A DNA stretch of 64,000 nucleotides, taken from positions 1,146,001-1,210,000 of the forward strand of contig OY282434.1 of the NCBI GenBank assembly GCA_958296095.1. Reading direction: 5' to 3'. The stretch's first letter is position 1. Each line of letters begins with the position of its first letter. Below, piece after piece: positions 1 through 9,681 of this stretch. A program made the translations under genes and the position numbers. The notes beneath the pieces were generated by a model, which was given only the letters and a program-made list of their open reading frames with translations, was not told where the DNA came from and did no database searches. This stretch comes from an uncultured Oligoflexales bacterium (lineage in GTDB: Bacteria > Bdellovibrionota_B > Oligoflexia > Oligoflexales > JAPPIL01).

Positions 1-928
1 TGCCGTGCCAAGATAACGGAGCTGCGCACGACTTTTCGTCCCGCTCGCTTCCTAGCTCGCTCCCTGTCCTCAGACCTCCCTGTATTGCGTTCAAGCTTGT
101 CCTCAGGCCTCTCGGCGGTTGCCCCCACCTCTTGCCTACCGAGAGCGCCGTGGCGCGACTCTTTGTAACGCTCGCTTCCTAGCTCGCTGCTTGCGCTCGT
201 GCCTCTCGTTATTGCGTTCAGGCTTGCCACTTAGCCCCTTTGCTTGTCCTCAGAACTCTCGGCTGTTGAGCTGAGGTTTGCCTACCGAGGGCTTTATGAA
301 CGGCAGAGCGAGACCGTACGAAAACTCGACCGCAAATACTGCCATATTGCCACCAGTTTATTTTTTCGCACAAGGCATGTGCCTATACCTGTTGAGGTCG
401 GGTTTCTCGGTAGGTCTGCGCCGTGGCGCGCTACGCGCTACGCGGCTTTTTGTAACGCTCGCTTCCTAGCTCATCGCTGCGCGATGCTTTTTAGTATCGC
501 TCGCTTCCTAGCTCGCTGCTTGCACTCTGATCTCCCTGTGTTGCGTTCAAGCTTGTCCTCAGGCCTCTCGGCGGTTGCCCCCACCTCTTGCCTACCGAGA
601 GCTCCATGAATGGCGAGGCAAGACCGTGCGAAAACTCGACCATAAATACTGCCATATTGCCACCAGTTTATTTTTTCGCACAAGGCATGTGCCACACCTA
701 ACTCAAGGTCGGGTTTCTCGGTAGGGCTGCGCCTCGCCCAGCTGCGCTGCGCACGACTTTTCGTCCCGCTCGCTTCCTAGCTCGCTCCCTCGCTGCTTGT
801 GCTCTGATCTCCCTGTATTGCATCCAAGCTTGCCCCCAAGCCCCTTTGCTTGCCCTCAGACCTCTCGGCTGTTGCGTTCAGGCTTGCCCTCAAGTCTCTC
901 TACTTGTCATCAGGACGAAGAAGGCATT
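1..928 (-). repeat. Dense intergenic repeat block, minus orientation
   Basis: I see no credible gene here. Two near-complete structured elements lie at 281-414 and 591-725, both reversed (the right arm CCTACCGAG.. comes first and the left arm ..CTCGGTAGG last). Between them are copies of the 45-bp family (GCTCGCTTCCTAGCTCGC) and of the short 'GCGTTCAAGCTTG..CTCAGACCTCTCGG' unit. The open frames seen here are repeat translations that recur at other repeat blocks. The block abuts the nusG stop, where rplK would often follow. Confidence 0.85.
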
Positions 929-1477
929 TCAGACGATCTTCTCGACTTGGTTGAAATCAAGCTCGACCGGCGTTTCGCGGCCGAAGATGCTGACCAGCAC
1001 GCGTAGTTTCATCTTGTCGGGGCGCACTTCATCGACCGTGCCATTGAAATTGGCGAAGGGGCCTTCGTCGATTTTTACGGTCTCGCCTTTCTCAAAGAAA
1101 GTCTCGATAGATGTGCGTCCCTCACCTTCAGCACCATCTCCACCGCCTGTGGTGAGGCGTAGCACTTCCTGCTCGGAAATGGGCTTGGGGTGCGTTGAAC
1201 TACCAACGAAGCCGTTGACACGGGGTGTGCCTGTCACCAGTCGGCGAGTTTCCAACGTGTAGGCCATCTTGACGAGAATGTAACCAGGGTAGAGAGTGCG
1301 CTCTTGGGTTTTCTTCTTGCCCTTCTCGGTAAGCCTTTCGACCGCGGTGACGGGCACGTATACCTCTGTAACCAGACGGGACATGCCGTTACGCTCAATG
1401 CGCTCCTGCAGCGCGAGCTTCGCCTTGCCCTCACAACCAGAGTGCGTGTGCACCACATACCACTTGAGCTCGCTCAT
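929..1477 (-). CDS. nusG: Transcription termination/antitermination protein NusG
   Basis: This 182-residue protein has the usual NusG length. The N-terminal NGN domain opens with [10 protein letters not shown] and contains the family motif [10 protein letters not shown]. The C-terminal KOW domain carries [16 protein letters not shown] followed by [15 protein letters not shown]. NusG binds RNA polymerase, increases processivity and couples transcription to Rho or to the ribosome. It lies 13 nt after secE and downstream of tRNA-Trp, the widespread tRNA-Trp/secE/nusG order. The usual next gene, rplK, is absent; repeat DNA starts at the stop codon. Confidence 0.97.
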   Translation of the reverse strand: MSELKWYVVHTHSGCEGKAKLALQERIERNGMSRLVTEVYVPVTAVERLTEKGKKKTQERTLYPGYILVKMAYTLETRRLVTGTPRVNGFVGSSTHPKPISEQEVLRLTTGGGDGAEGEGRTSIETFFEKGETVKIDEGPFANFNGTVDEVRPDKMKLRVLVSIFGRETPVELDFNQVEKIV

Positions 1478-1490
1478 GTATCCGTCCCGT

Positions 1491-1871
1491 TCAGGCGATT
1501 ATTTTGTTCAGCAGCCAAGCAAACCAAAGATCGAAAACTGCGAGAATAGCGGAGAAAATCCCCACGACGATCACCACGATGATGGTCATTTTCTTGGTGT
1601 CGAGCCAAGTCGGCCACGTGACCTTGCGCAGCTCGCCGATCGAGGCCAGGTAGTACTCGTGGTTTTCCTGCTGCCGCCTCGCATAGTAGACCACTGCTAT
1701 CCCGACGACGACACTGATTGTCCCCGCGACAGGAGCAAACCAATCGCTGTAGTCCTCCAGCAAGCCGCTGAATAGGCCGACCGAGTTCAGTGCCTTCCAC
1801 AACACGTAGATGAAAATCAAGGCACAGGTGACGTAACAGATATTCAACCACGTGCCGTCATCCTTGGTCAT
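1491..1871 (-). CDS. secE: Preprotein translocase subunit SecE
   Basis: SecE is the small clamp-like subunit of the SecYEG channel in the inner membrane. This 126-residue protein has three predicted membrane segments (about 10-27, 45-63 and 96-118) rather than the single segment of minimal SecE. The conserved SecE amphipathic helix is visible as ELRKVTWPTWLDTKKMTIIV just before the last segment. It is followed 13 nt later by nusG and preceded by tRNA-Trp, which supports the call strongly. Confidence 0.95.
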   Translation of the reverse strand: MTKDDGTWLNICYVTCALIFIYVLWKALNSVGLFSGLLEDYSDWFAPVAGTISVVVGIAVVYYARRQQENHEYYLASIGELRKVTWPTWLDTKKMTIIVVIVVGIFSAILAVFDLWFAWLLNKIIA

Positions 1872-1892
1872 AGCACCATCTCCCCCGCATCA

Positions 1893-1966
1893 CAGGCAAG
1901 GAGGGATTCGAACCCCCAACCCGTGGATTTGGAATCCACCGCTCTACCAATTGGAGCTACTTGCCC
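1893..1966 (-). tRNA. trnW: tRNA-Trp (CCA anticodon)
   Basis: The minus strand folds into a standard cloverleaf. The acceptor stem is GGGCAAG with CTTGCCT (first pair G-U) and discriminator G. The D arm is GCTC..GAGC, the anticodon stem GTGGA/TCCAC encloses loop TTCCAAA (anticodon CCA), and the T arm has TTCGAAT. The 3' CCA is not encoded. It sits about 20 nt upstream of secE, so co-transcription with secE-nusG is likely. Confidence 0.96.
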
Positions 1967-2082
1967 TGTTCATTCTCCCTAGCTGGGCAGTAATACCCTC
2001 AGCTGTTTATTTTGACAAGCTCATCTTCTCTGCAAGAGCCAACACTCACCGCAGGCTAGGCTAGCGGGTAAAACACGACCAC

Positions 2083-2832
2083 TTAACTCAACTTATCCTT
2101 GAATACCTTCAACATATCGAGTGGCAGAGGAAAGACGATGGTGGTCTTTTGGCTCGATGACATGTCAATCATCGTTTGCAAGTAGCGCAGTTGCAAGGTG
2201 ACAGGGTTCTTGGAAAATTGATCGGCAGCCTCACGCAACTGGGTAGCGGCCTGAAACTCGCCTTTGGCGGCGATAATCTTGGCACGGCGTTCACGTTCAG
2301 CTTCAGCTTCCTTGGCCATGGCTCGCTGCATTTCGGACGGCAAGTCGACGTGCTTAACTTCAACCGAGACGACCTTGATGCCCCACGGGTCGGTGTTGGC
2401 ATCGAGGATAGTCTGGAGTTTGGAGTTGATCGAATCGCGATTGATCAGCAGTTCGTCGAGTGTGTGCTCGCCCAGAGATGAACGTAGATGCGTCTGTGCC
2501 AACAGACTGGTGGCATAGAGGTAGTTCTCGACGTTGACCAGCGATTTGGTGGGATCGACTACCCGAAAGTAAAGCACCGCGTTGACCTTGAGGCTAACGT
2601 TGTCGCGGCTGATGACATCTTGCGGGTCGATATCCATCGTCACGATGCGAATCGAGATCTTAACCATGCGGTCGATGAAGGGAATGATCAACACCACCCC
2701 AGGCCCCTTGGGCGCGTCGAGCACGCGACCGAGACGGAACACCACCCCGCGCTCATACTCGTTGATAACCTTGATTGCATTGGCAAGAAACAGCAGCAAC
2801 AAGCCCACTGCTATCGGCAAACCCCAACTCAT
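2083..2832 (-). CDS. SPFH/stomatin-like (slipin) membrane protein
   Basis: This 249-residue protein has one N-terminal membrane segment (about 5-20), then the SPFH/band-7 domain: [29 protein letters not shown], and the prohibitin-type repeat with [15 protein letters not shown] near the C-terminal helix. Slipins form oligomeric scaffolds in bacterial inner membranes, often with an NfeD-type partner, which is not seen beside this gene. The start was set at 2832 because AGGAG lies 7 nt upstream; a longer frame to 2958 lacks this and would put a charged stretch before the membrane helix. Confidence 0.9.
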   Translation of the reverse strand: MSWGLPIAVGLLLLFLANAIKVINEYERGVVFRLGRVLDAPKGPGVVLIIPFIDRMVKISIRIVTMDIDPQDVISRDNVSLKVNAVLYFRVVDPTKSLVNVENYLYATSLLAQTHLRSSLGEHTLDELLINRDSINSKLQTILDANTDPWGIKVVSVEVKHVDLPSEMQRAMAKEAEAERERRAKIIAAKGEFQAATQLREAADQFSKNPVTLQLRYLQTMIDMSSSQKTTIVFPLPLDMLKVFKDKLS

Positions 2833-3025
2833 CGTCAAGCTCCTTCCAGTTCGGCGTGCCAGTATACGGAGGAAGCCAGGTGTTCGCAAGCCTCGTCTCA
2901 TTTTTCGGGGAATGCAGGGTGTATTGGCACAATTTCGCCCAGCATTGAGCACTGGCATAGCTGGTTTCTGGGCAAATGCTCAAGTACACGCAGCTTATTA
3001 CCGACCGGTAGAGCGGGAGGTTAGG

Positions 3026-3532
3026 ATGGGCAAGCTAGGTAGGTTGCTACGGGCGTTTAGCCTCATCGAACTGATGGTAGTGGTGGCACTCGTGGGTATC
3101 TTAGTGTCGCTGGCCCTGCCGCGCTTTCGGACTTTCGTGGCCCGAACGCGCATGGCCGAGGCAACCCATAATCTCGGCGTTATCAACCGCCTGCAGAACA
3201 GCTACCGACTTCACCATACGATGTTGGGAAATGGAGATGATGTGTGGTTTGTAATCCTCAACATGGGCAACGGTACTGACTCCTCCAAATGCGATGATAC
3301 AGCTACATCCGAGAAGAACGCCCTCGGTTTTCGGGTCGAAGACTGCAACAAGCTACGTTACGGCTACGTAACCACCACCAACGACGAAGACACCGCCGAA
3401 AACGATGGAAAGCAGACGCACAAGATATACCCCGGCTGCGGACCAGGGGGAAGTACAGACAAGTGGTTACTCAAGCGCGGCTCAGCTAACGAGCTTAAGC
3501 ATGACATCGACATCATCGAGTACTGCAACTAG
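3026..3532 (+). CDS. Type IV prepilin-like (pseudopilin) protein
   Basis: This 168-residue protein carries a class III signal: a short basic leader (MGKLGRLLRAF) followed by SLIELMVVVALVGILVSLA, with the invariant Glu five residues into the mature hydrophobic helix. This is the prepilin peptidase recognition pattern, although Gly at -1 is replaced by Ala. The remaining part is a soluble head with four or more cysteines. The start at 3026 is set by GGGAGG five nt upstream. No other pilus or type II secretion gene is nearby, so the assembly system it serves cannot be named. Confidence 0.85.
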   Translation: MGKLGRLLRAFSLIELMVVVALVGILVSLALPRFRTFVARTRMAEATHNLGVINRLQNSYRLHHTMLGNGDDVWFVILNMGNGTDSSKCDDTATSEKNALGFRVEDCNKLRYGYVTTTNDEDTAENDGKQTHKIYPGCGPGGSTDKWLLKRGSANELKHDIDIIEYCN

Positions 3533-3578
3533 CACCTGCACAGTTGCAATGTCGGTCTAGGCCGCGTACACTCGGCGT

Positions 3579-5024
3579 ATGGAATCAACCCTGCCGCTGG
3601 TGAAGATTTGGAACACGCTGACGCGGCGTAAGGAGAGTTTGCAGCCGCGGGAAGACGGGCATGTGCGCATCTATGCTTGTGGCGTGACGGTCTACGACGA
3701 TTGTCATGTCGGGCACGCGATGCAGGCACTCGTATTTGATTTGCTGGTCAATTTTCTACGACGCGGTGGTTATCGGGTCACCTACGTGCGTAATTTTACC
3801 GATGTTGATGACAAGATCATCGCCCGCAGTCAGGAGTTAGGGATAGCGCCACGGCAACTCGTCGAGCGGATGATCAGCTCATGCCAGCGTGATTTCAAGG
3901 CACTCCACCTGACCGCACCTGATCGAGAGCCGCGGGTCTCGACCCACATCGCCGAAATCATCAGCATGATCACCACCCTGATCGAGGCTGGCTATGCTTA
4001 CGCCAGCGCGGCAGGCAATGTTTACTTTCGCGTGCGGCGTTTTCCCGACTATGGCAAGCTGTCCAACCGCAAGATTGAGGCATTGCAGAGTGGTGAGCCG
4101 CATACCGACGACAAGGAAGACCTGCTCGATTTTGCCCTGTGGAAGGCGGACACGGTCGCGGGGGCGAGTTGGCCCAGCCCTTGGGGAGTAGGACGACCGG
4201 GCTGGCACATCGAGTGCAGTGCCATGTCTGCCGCCCACCTTGGCAAAAGTTTCGATATTCATGGTGGGGGGCGGGATTTAGTTTTTCCGCATCACGAGAA
4301 CGAGATCGCCCAGTCTGTCTGTGCTAACGGTTGTGCTTATGCTTCGCTGTGGATGCACAGCGGCTTGGTGACTGTTGCAGGGCGCAAAATGTCCAAGAGT
4401 CTGGGCAATCACCTCTCTATCGCCCAGTTCTTGCGGGACTGGTCGCCAGAGGTATTGCGGCTGGCAGTTTTTACGCATCACTATCGTTCTAATGTCGATT
4501 TTTCTCCAGCGTTTTTGCGCACCATCCGCCGTCGGTTGCTATACTACTGTGAGACGCTGGTTTTTTTGCGCACCGTGGCCGCGGGCCAGCCCGGAAAAAT
4601 TCTCAGCGCAGGCAACCAAGCTATCTACGAAAAATTCATGGCGGCACTAGGCGATGACCTCAACACCCCCGCCGCCTTGGCACAGTTGCACATCGCTTGC
4701 AAGCAAGCCAACGACCTGCGTCGCCACCCCGCCCCCGCAAAAACTCAAGCGGCACAGCTGGCTCAACTTATCACCCAGTGTGGCCAACTACTCGGCATTC
4801 TACGCGGTGAGCCGCAGGCCTATATTAGGGCCACACGGCAAGAGGTGTTGCGAGAGAACGACCTCAGCGAACAGCAGGTGCAGGATATGATTGCCGCACG
4901 TGTCGCCGCCCGCCAAGCTGGCAACTACCGCCGTGCCGACGAACTGCGAGCCGCATTGCAGGCTAAGGGCGTTGCCCTGCAGGATCTTCCCGCGGGCACG
5001 ACCTGGACAATTAGTTACTCGTAG
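3579..5024 (+). CDS. cysS: Cysteine--tRNA ligase
   Basis: This 481-residue protein has the normal CysRS length. It attaches cysteine to tRNA-Cys in the cytoplasm. The first zinc cysteine and HIGH-type signature appear in YACGVTVYDDCHVGHA, a second zinc site in GWHIECSAMSA, and the KMSKS loop in GRKMSKSLGNHLSI. The C-terminal helical tail binds the tRNA anticodon side. Its 3' end overlaps the convergent thrombospondin-like gene by 14 bp. There is no strong ribosome-binding site before the chosen ATG. Confidence 0.97.
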   Translation: MESTLPLVKIWNTLTRRKESLQPREDGHVRIYACGVTVYDDCHVGHAMQALVFDLLVNFLRRGGYRVTYVRNFTDVDDKIIARSQELGIAPRQLVERMISSCQRDFKALHLTAPDREPRVSTHIAEIISMITTLIEAGYAYASAAGNVYFRVRRFPDYGKLSNRKIEALQSGEPHTDDKEDLLDFALWKADTVAGASWPSPWGVGRPGWHIECSAMSAAHLGKSFDIHGGGRDLVFPHHENEIAQSVCANGCAYASLWMHSGLVTVAGRKMSKSLGNHLSIAQFLRDWSPEVLRLAVFTHHYRSNVDFSPAFLRTIRRRLLYYCETLVFLRTVAAGQPGKILSAGNQAIYEKFMAALGDDLNTPAALAQLHIACKQANDLRRHPAPAKTQAAQLAQLITQCGQLLGILRGEPQAYIRATRQEVLRENDLSEQQVQDMIAARVAARQAGNYRRADELRAALQAKGVALQDLPAGTTWTISYS

Positions 5025-8000
5025 GCGACGAGGGCGTAATGTCAACGTTGATATCCGCAGAGTGGGACTGACAGTCTCTCCCGCGGTTGATAGCAAATCT
5101 AAGTTGATCGACAAAATCTGCTTTGGCTCTTCTTACGTTACCTTTGTCTCCTGCGGTGTTGCTTGCGCAGTTATAAAATTTCTGAATAGCATCTTGAACA
5201 CCTTCATTTTGACTATTTATAGCCTTGAATGCCTTATTGTATTCATCAATATCTCCATCGAAGCACTGCGTGAATTTCCATTTTTGGTTATCAGGCAAAA
5301 CTTTTTTCAGACCCTTCCCGTTGTCATAACCAGAAGGCAGATGCAAAATACTACCAGTATCGTAAGTAAAACAGCGATGATTGATACTTATATGTATAGG
5401 CGGCAGTGTAGCTTGTGTTTCAGTACACTCACAAGTATCTGTATTAAAGCTGCCCTTGCCCATACACTCATTCCTTAGGTTGCCCTTGCATCCCCAGGTG
5501 CAGGTGTCGCTGTTCCATTCTTTTCTATCTTCGTTCTCGGTGGAACTTTTCTCGGCACAGACACAGCCATCGCCGACAGCATTGACAATTTTGTTGCCAC
5601 AACTCATACATAGGTGAGCGTCACCGTTTGTGGTTTTGAAGTAATTTCTCTCCCTATCACAGACGCACACCCCCATCCCGTCAAGTTTTTGCCCCTCACC
5701 TTTGCACCACTCACATGTCTGACTTTCTGTGTTGTCGGTGAAACATGTGACATCTTCGCAAAATTCACCAGGTACAGCACAACTTCTTTGGCGAGCACGT
5801 GACTTAACTGTATCCTCTGACGGTGCGGTGAAAGCAGATTTTGCTGGGCAATCTTTGTCAGGCAAATGCTGCCAATCCTGCCAAGCCTCCCAATCCTCAC
5901 AGCCATCGGCGCAAGTTTTGTGGCAGGAAGGTGGAATGACCTCAGTGGTTGACTCACTAGGGGTTGATCCACTAGGGGTTGATCCACTAGAGCCTGACCC
6001 ACTAGGTGGTTGACCCCCAGTAGGTAGCTCGACACACTCGCCACTAAAAAGCTGTGTCTGCCCCTCACCCGTGCATGGACAGAACCGCGGCCGTATCCTA
6101 CTCTCGCTAGTATCACATTCCTGACCACACAGTTCCCCACACGTTCTAGTTCTGGTTTGCCGTTCTGTGATAGTAGGCGGCTTTGAGCCTAACCGCGTGC
6201 TAGCGGGGCAAGGGATATCTGCAGTCCATGGACCGTATTCACTCCATGCACCACAGTCTTTATCACAATCAATTGTCTTCATGCCTACATGCTTTGCGCC
6301 CTTTTCCGTCTCGCTTTTGAGACAATCGCTCCGATCCGGAGGGCAGGTTCTAGTCCTAGTCCTTGCGGGAGTAAATTCCGTTCCACTACATACGTCTGCT
6401 GCGGCTTGACTCCATTCGCCCCACGCCGTCCACGCAACACAGGCTTGATCGCAAGAAGGTGGAGGTGGAGTCTCAGTCTCAGGTTCAGTCCCAGGCCCAA
6501 CCACGGTAGTAGATGCAACCGCAGCACACGTCCAGGTATTGTCACTTTCTACCAACTGCTGGCCTGCAGGACACTGTTGGCACTCCTCGCCAACGCGGCG
6601 GTAGCCACTGGTATGCTTGCAGACGCACACCCCATTCTCGTCAAGTTCCTGCCTGTCACCTTCGCACCACTTGCATGCCGTCGTGCGTATTTCGGTGTTA
6701 GCGGTAAAGCATTGCAGACCCTCTTGGAGATTTTCGCAGGTTCTAGTTCTCGTACGTGTCGCTTGCTCTGCCTCCAACGTCGGCTTGGTGAAAGCATCTT
6801 GGTCTGTTGGGCACTTCTTGTCCTCGTCTGAGGGTAATGTCCACGTCCAAGCACTTAAATTCCACTCGCCACATCCATCGGCACAAGTTTGTGCTTTTGG
6901 AGTAGGTTTGGGAGGAACACATGCACCATCCTTTAAGACTTTAGGGGGCAAGCATTCGGTAGGAGGAGTAACACATGCACCATCTTCTAAGATTTTAGGG
7001 GCTGAGCACAATTTGCAGGTATCGCCGCTGCGGTAGTAATTCTTGTCTGCATCGCAGGCGCATTTTTCAAAATCTGTGCCAACGTTAATTTTTTCCTGCC
7101 CCGTTCCCTGACAGTATGGGCAAGCTTGCGTGCGGCTGGTCCTGTCAACTTCATCACAGTCCGCCTCGTCACACAGCCCTGTGCAGGTTCTCGTTCTTTC
7201 TCCCGCGTAAGTAGCGGTGGACTTCGTGAACGAGGTATCAGCAGGGCAGGCCTTGGTTGCCTTCCAAGTCAGCGCACTCCAAGCAGTGCAATGCTCTGCG
7301 CAGTTCTTCGTCGTCTTAGTGCCTTGCACAGGCTCTGCGGCTGGCTCTTCTTTGGTCAGCGAACAGGCAACTCCCGCGTAGCAATTACTGCAGGTGCGTG
7401 CATAGGTATATAGGGGCGTAAATTGTGAGTTCTGGCAAACTTCGCTAGCTTGCTGGGACACGCTTTGTTGCACCCAATCGGTGCAGCAGTCGCCGCAAGT
7501 AGTTGGTTTACACGTCCAGATATCGTCAACCTTCTTGAAATTGTAATCGCTGGGACATTGCTGACACTCGTTGCCCACCTGGTATTTTCTGCTTTTAGAA
7601 TCGCAGACACACGTGCCATCATCCGCAAGTACTTTACCTGTAGGGCAAGTGCAGGGCGTAGTTCTCGTTTCAGCATTGCTGGTGAAGCACTTCACGTCGG
7701 TGCAGAGATCGTTGCAAGTTCTTGTCCTGGCGCGCTGCTCTTTCCTCTCCACAGGTAATTTAACCCCGAAATCTATCGTGGTCGGGCAACTCGTCACGGC
7801 TGTCCATGCCCAGTCCTGCCATGCCTGACAACCGCTACTGCATGAAGGTTCACAGGTGGGCGGAGGAGGCGGTGGCGGTGGCGGTGGCGTGGTAACAGGC
7901 GGCTCGACAACAGGCGGTGCTTTAGTGCCGACGGCATCACGCTGGGCGGTTCTCTCTGTTTTGCAAGCCGAGTCTGGACAAACACGGGGGCAGGTTCTCT

Positions 8001-8889
8001 CTTCCTGTCGTGTTTGCTTAAATTCTGTCCCCTGCGTTTGAGTATCACTTGCTGGTGACCACTTAGCGCCAGAGACGGCTTGCCAGGCATTGCAGTAGGG
8101 TGAGCTATCTGCTTGGCAAGGAGTAACTTTTGTGCCATTCAGGGTGCGTGACGTGGTTTTTGTTTTATCGCAAACTGAGCAGTTATCACGCGGGCAAGTG
8201 CGTGTGCCTTGCCGTGTCTGTGCGACTGACTGGCCCTGGCAGACCTCAGCCGCATCCTTGGACGGCGACCACGAGCCATAAGTATAGGCCTCACAGGCAC
8301 TGGAGCAGTCGATGGCTTTAGTGCCCGTGGCATCCTGGTTTTCAGGCCCCTCGGTATCGCACTGAACTCCTGTGCAGAGACAATCAGCCTTGTCGTCGCA
8401 GGTGGGAAAGCACTGCCGTTCCCACTTCCTCGCCTGTGTAAACTTGACACCCTGGCACTGGCTCTGCTCTGTGGGTGACCAAGCAGTGTGGGTCTTCGCC
8501 TGGCAACCGCTACTGCATGAAGTCTTACAGGGTGGCGGTGGTGTGATGCACTGCTTAGTGCCATCAACATCCTTCTTTTCGTCTTCGGTCGTCATACACT
8601 GCACGTCGGGGCAAGTTGCTTTACATGTGCGTGTTCGGCTGCGCGACTGGGTAAGTTGGTTCTCGCTATTCTCACAGACAGTGTCGGTTGCTGGTGACCA
8701 GGCACTCCACTCGCCGTAATCTTCACAGGCCTCAGCGCACGTCTTCAAGCACTCAGCTTCGCTGTTGCCGCTATCAGTAGGCGCAGGCTGGGGGGTTGCT
8801 TCGGCAACATTCTCGTCGACGCGGCTGCGCAAATCACCGCTGGTGCAAGCAGAAACAAGCAGAAAGCACATTAAAATACGTATAAACAC
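5011..8889 (-). CDS. Giant Cys-rich lipoprotein with about 11 thrombospondin type-1-like repeats
   Basis: This 1292-residue protein starts with a lipoprotein signal (MFIRILMCFLLVSAC, lipidation Cys15). It then has about eleven units resembling thrombospondin type-1 repeats: a double Cys, W..W, a Cys-rich loop, and R.RTRTC (for example EWSAWSPATDTVC then QSRSRTRTC). EGF/GCC2-like modules (CPTGKVLADDGTC, CSAPKILEDGAC) and Pro-rich linkers separate them. TSP1 repeats are mainly known from animals and apicomplexans, where they bind proteins and glycans. A surface adhesion role is inference. The start GTG at 8889 has GGAGG four nt upstream. It is divergent from the lipoprotein at 9088. The last ~120 residues are not TSP1-like. 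Confidence 0.85.
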   Translation of the reverse strand: MFIRILMCFLLVSACTSGDLRSRVDENVAEATPQPAPTDSGNSEAECLKTCAEACEDYGEWSAWSPATDTVCENSENQLTQSRSRTRTCKATCPDVQCMTTEDEKKDVDGTKQCITPPPPCKTSCSSGCQAKTHTAWSPTEQSQCQGVKFTQARKWERQCFPTCDDKADCLCTGVQCDTEGPENQDATGTKAIDCSSACEAYTYGSWSPSKDAAEVCQGQSVAQTRQGTRTCPRDNCSVCDKTKTTSRTLNGTKVTPCQADSSPYCNAWQAVSGAKWSPASDTQTQGTEFKQTRQEERTCPRVCPDSACKTERTAQRDAVGTKAPPVVEPPVTTPPPPPPPPPPTCEPSCSSGCQAWQDWAWTAVTSCPTTIDFGVKLPVERKEQRARTRTCNDLCTDVKCFTSNAETRTTPCTCPTGKVLADDGTCVCDSKSRKYQVGNECQQCPSDYNFKKVDDIWTCKPTTCGDCCTDWVQQSVSQQASEVCQNSQFTPLYTYARTCSNCYAGVACSLTKEEPAAEPVQGTKTTKNCAEHCTAWSALTWKATKACPADTSFTKSTATYAGERTRTCTGLCDEADCDEVDRTSRTQACPYCQGTGQEKINVGTDFEKCACDADKNYYRSGDTCKLCSAPKILEDGACVTPPTECLPPKVLKDGACVPPKPTPKAQTCADGCGEWNLSAWTWTLPSDEDKKCPTDQDAFTKPTLEAEQATRTRTRTCENLQEGLQCFTANTEIRTTACKWCEGDRQELDENGVCVCKHTSGYRRVGEECQQCPAGQQLVESDNTWTCAAVASTTVVGPGTEPETETPPPPSCDQACVAWTAWGEWSQAAADVCSGTEFTPARTRTRTCPPDRSDCLKSETEKGAKHVGMKTIDCDKDCGAWSEYGPWTADIPCPASTRLGSKPPTITERQTRTRTCGELCGQECDTSESRIRPRFCPCTGEGQTQLFSGECVELPTGGQPPSGSGSSGSTPSGSTPSESTTEVIPPSCHKTCADGCEDWEAWQDWQHLPDKDCPAKSAFTAPSEDTVKSRARQRSCAVPGEFCEDVTCFTDNTESQTCEWCKGEGQKLDGMGVCVCDRERNYFKTTNGDAHLCMSCGNKIVNAVGDGCVCAEKSSTENEDRKEWNSDTCTWGCKGNLRNECMGKGSFNTDTCECTETQATLPPIHISINHRCFTYDTGSILHLPSGYDNGKGLKKVLPDNQKWKFTQCFDGDIDEYNKAFKAINSQNEGVQDAIQKFYNCASNTAGDKGNVRRAKADFVDQLRFAINRGRDCQSHSADINVDITPSSPTSN

Positions 8890-9087
8890 ACCACCTCCAG
8901 CCGAGTATGATACCCCGCGCGTCTTTCACATCGGCACAAGGCATGCATATGCTTAGCAGTTATTGGCAAAAAAACTTGATGGTAGGTGAAAAAAATCGGC
9001 AAGCTTAGGAAAAGCTTAAAGAAGTGAGAGAATGTTCCGATAATCAGTGCGGGGTATCGCTTTAGTTGCGTGTTTAGGAGGGATGTC

Positions 9088-9681
9088 ATGAAGTTACGAA
9101 TGTTCTGGGCAACCATGATTGCCCTCGCGGTGGGTGGCTGTGAAGGACTGATGGATGACCAGACGGCGGGGACACTCAGCCAAAGCAGCAGCGATGCGGC
9201 GGCAACAAGCTACCTCGTCGGGGTTACTATGGAAAGTGACGCTGGCGGCGACTCCAAGACGGTCACGCTGAACGTCTATCGCGATGGCCAGGGCAATCCT
9301 ACCTGCGTGGGCGTAGAGGGCTTTGCTGCGGCTGGTTCTGCGTACTATGTGAAGCTGGAAAAGCGTGGCAGTGGTGAGTGGAAAATTGGTGAAGAAGTTA
9401 AAGGGAAGTACGACCGCTACCAACGTGCCGATGATACTTATGTGCTTGACGTAACACTGCACTGGACTATACAGAGAGGCGGCATGGAGGCCGACGATAT
9501 GGGCGCGGACATGACAAACGCGGAAAACAGTCGCCTTGAATATCTCACGGCGAGCCTCAACAACACCACATTGTATAAGTATCAAAACGACGCGGATGAT
9601 CAATCAGGTCTAGGCAGCGGTTCGCTAGAAGAAACAAATCCTAGTGACAGTAGTATGTTCAATTCAACTTGTTCGGGTTAG
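9088..9681 (+). CDS. Small lipoprotein of unknown function
   Basis: This 197-residue protein begins MKLRMFWATMIALAVGGC, a short lipoprotein signal with lipidation at Cys18, so it should be membrane-anchored outside the cytoplasm. The rest is polar, rich in Ser, Thr and Asp, with beta-type stretches (TVTLNVYRDGQGNPTC) and two further cysteines. I recognise no family. The start at 9088 is fixed by AGGAGG six nt upstream. It is divergent from the TSP1-like gene, and its stop codon directly abuts a repeat block. Confidence 0.75.
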   Translation: MKLRMFWATMIALAVGGCEGLMDDQTAGTLSQSSSDAAATSYLVGVTMESDAGGDSKTVTLNVYRDGQGNPTCVGVEGFAAAGSAYYVKLEKRGSGEWKIGEEVKGKYDRYQRADDTYVLDVTLHWTIQRGGMEADDMGADMTNAENSRLEYLTASLNNTTLYKYQNDADDQSGLGSGSLEETNPSDSSMFNSTCSG

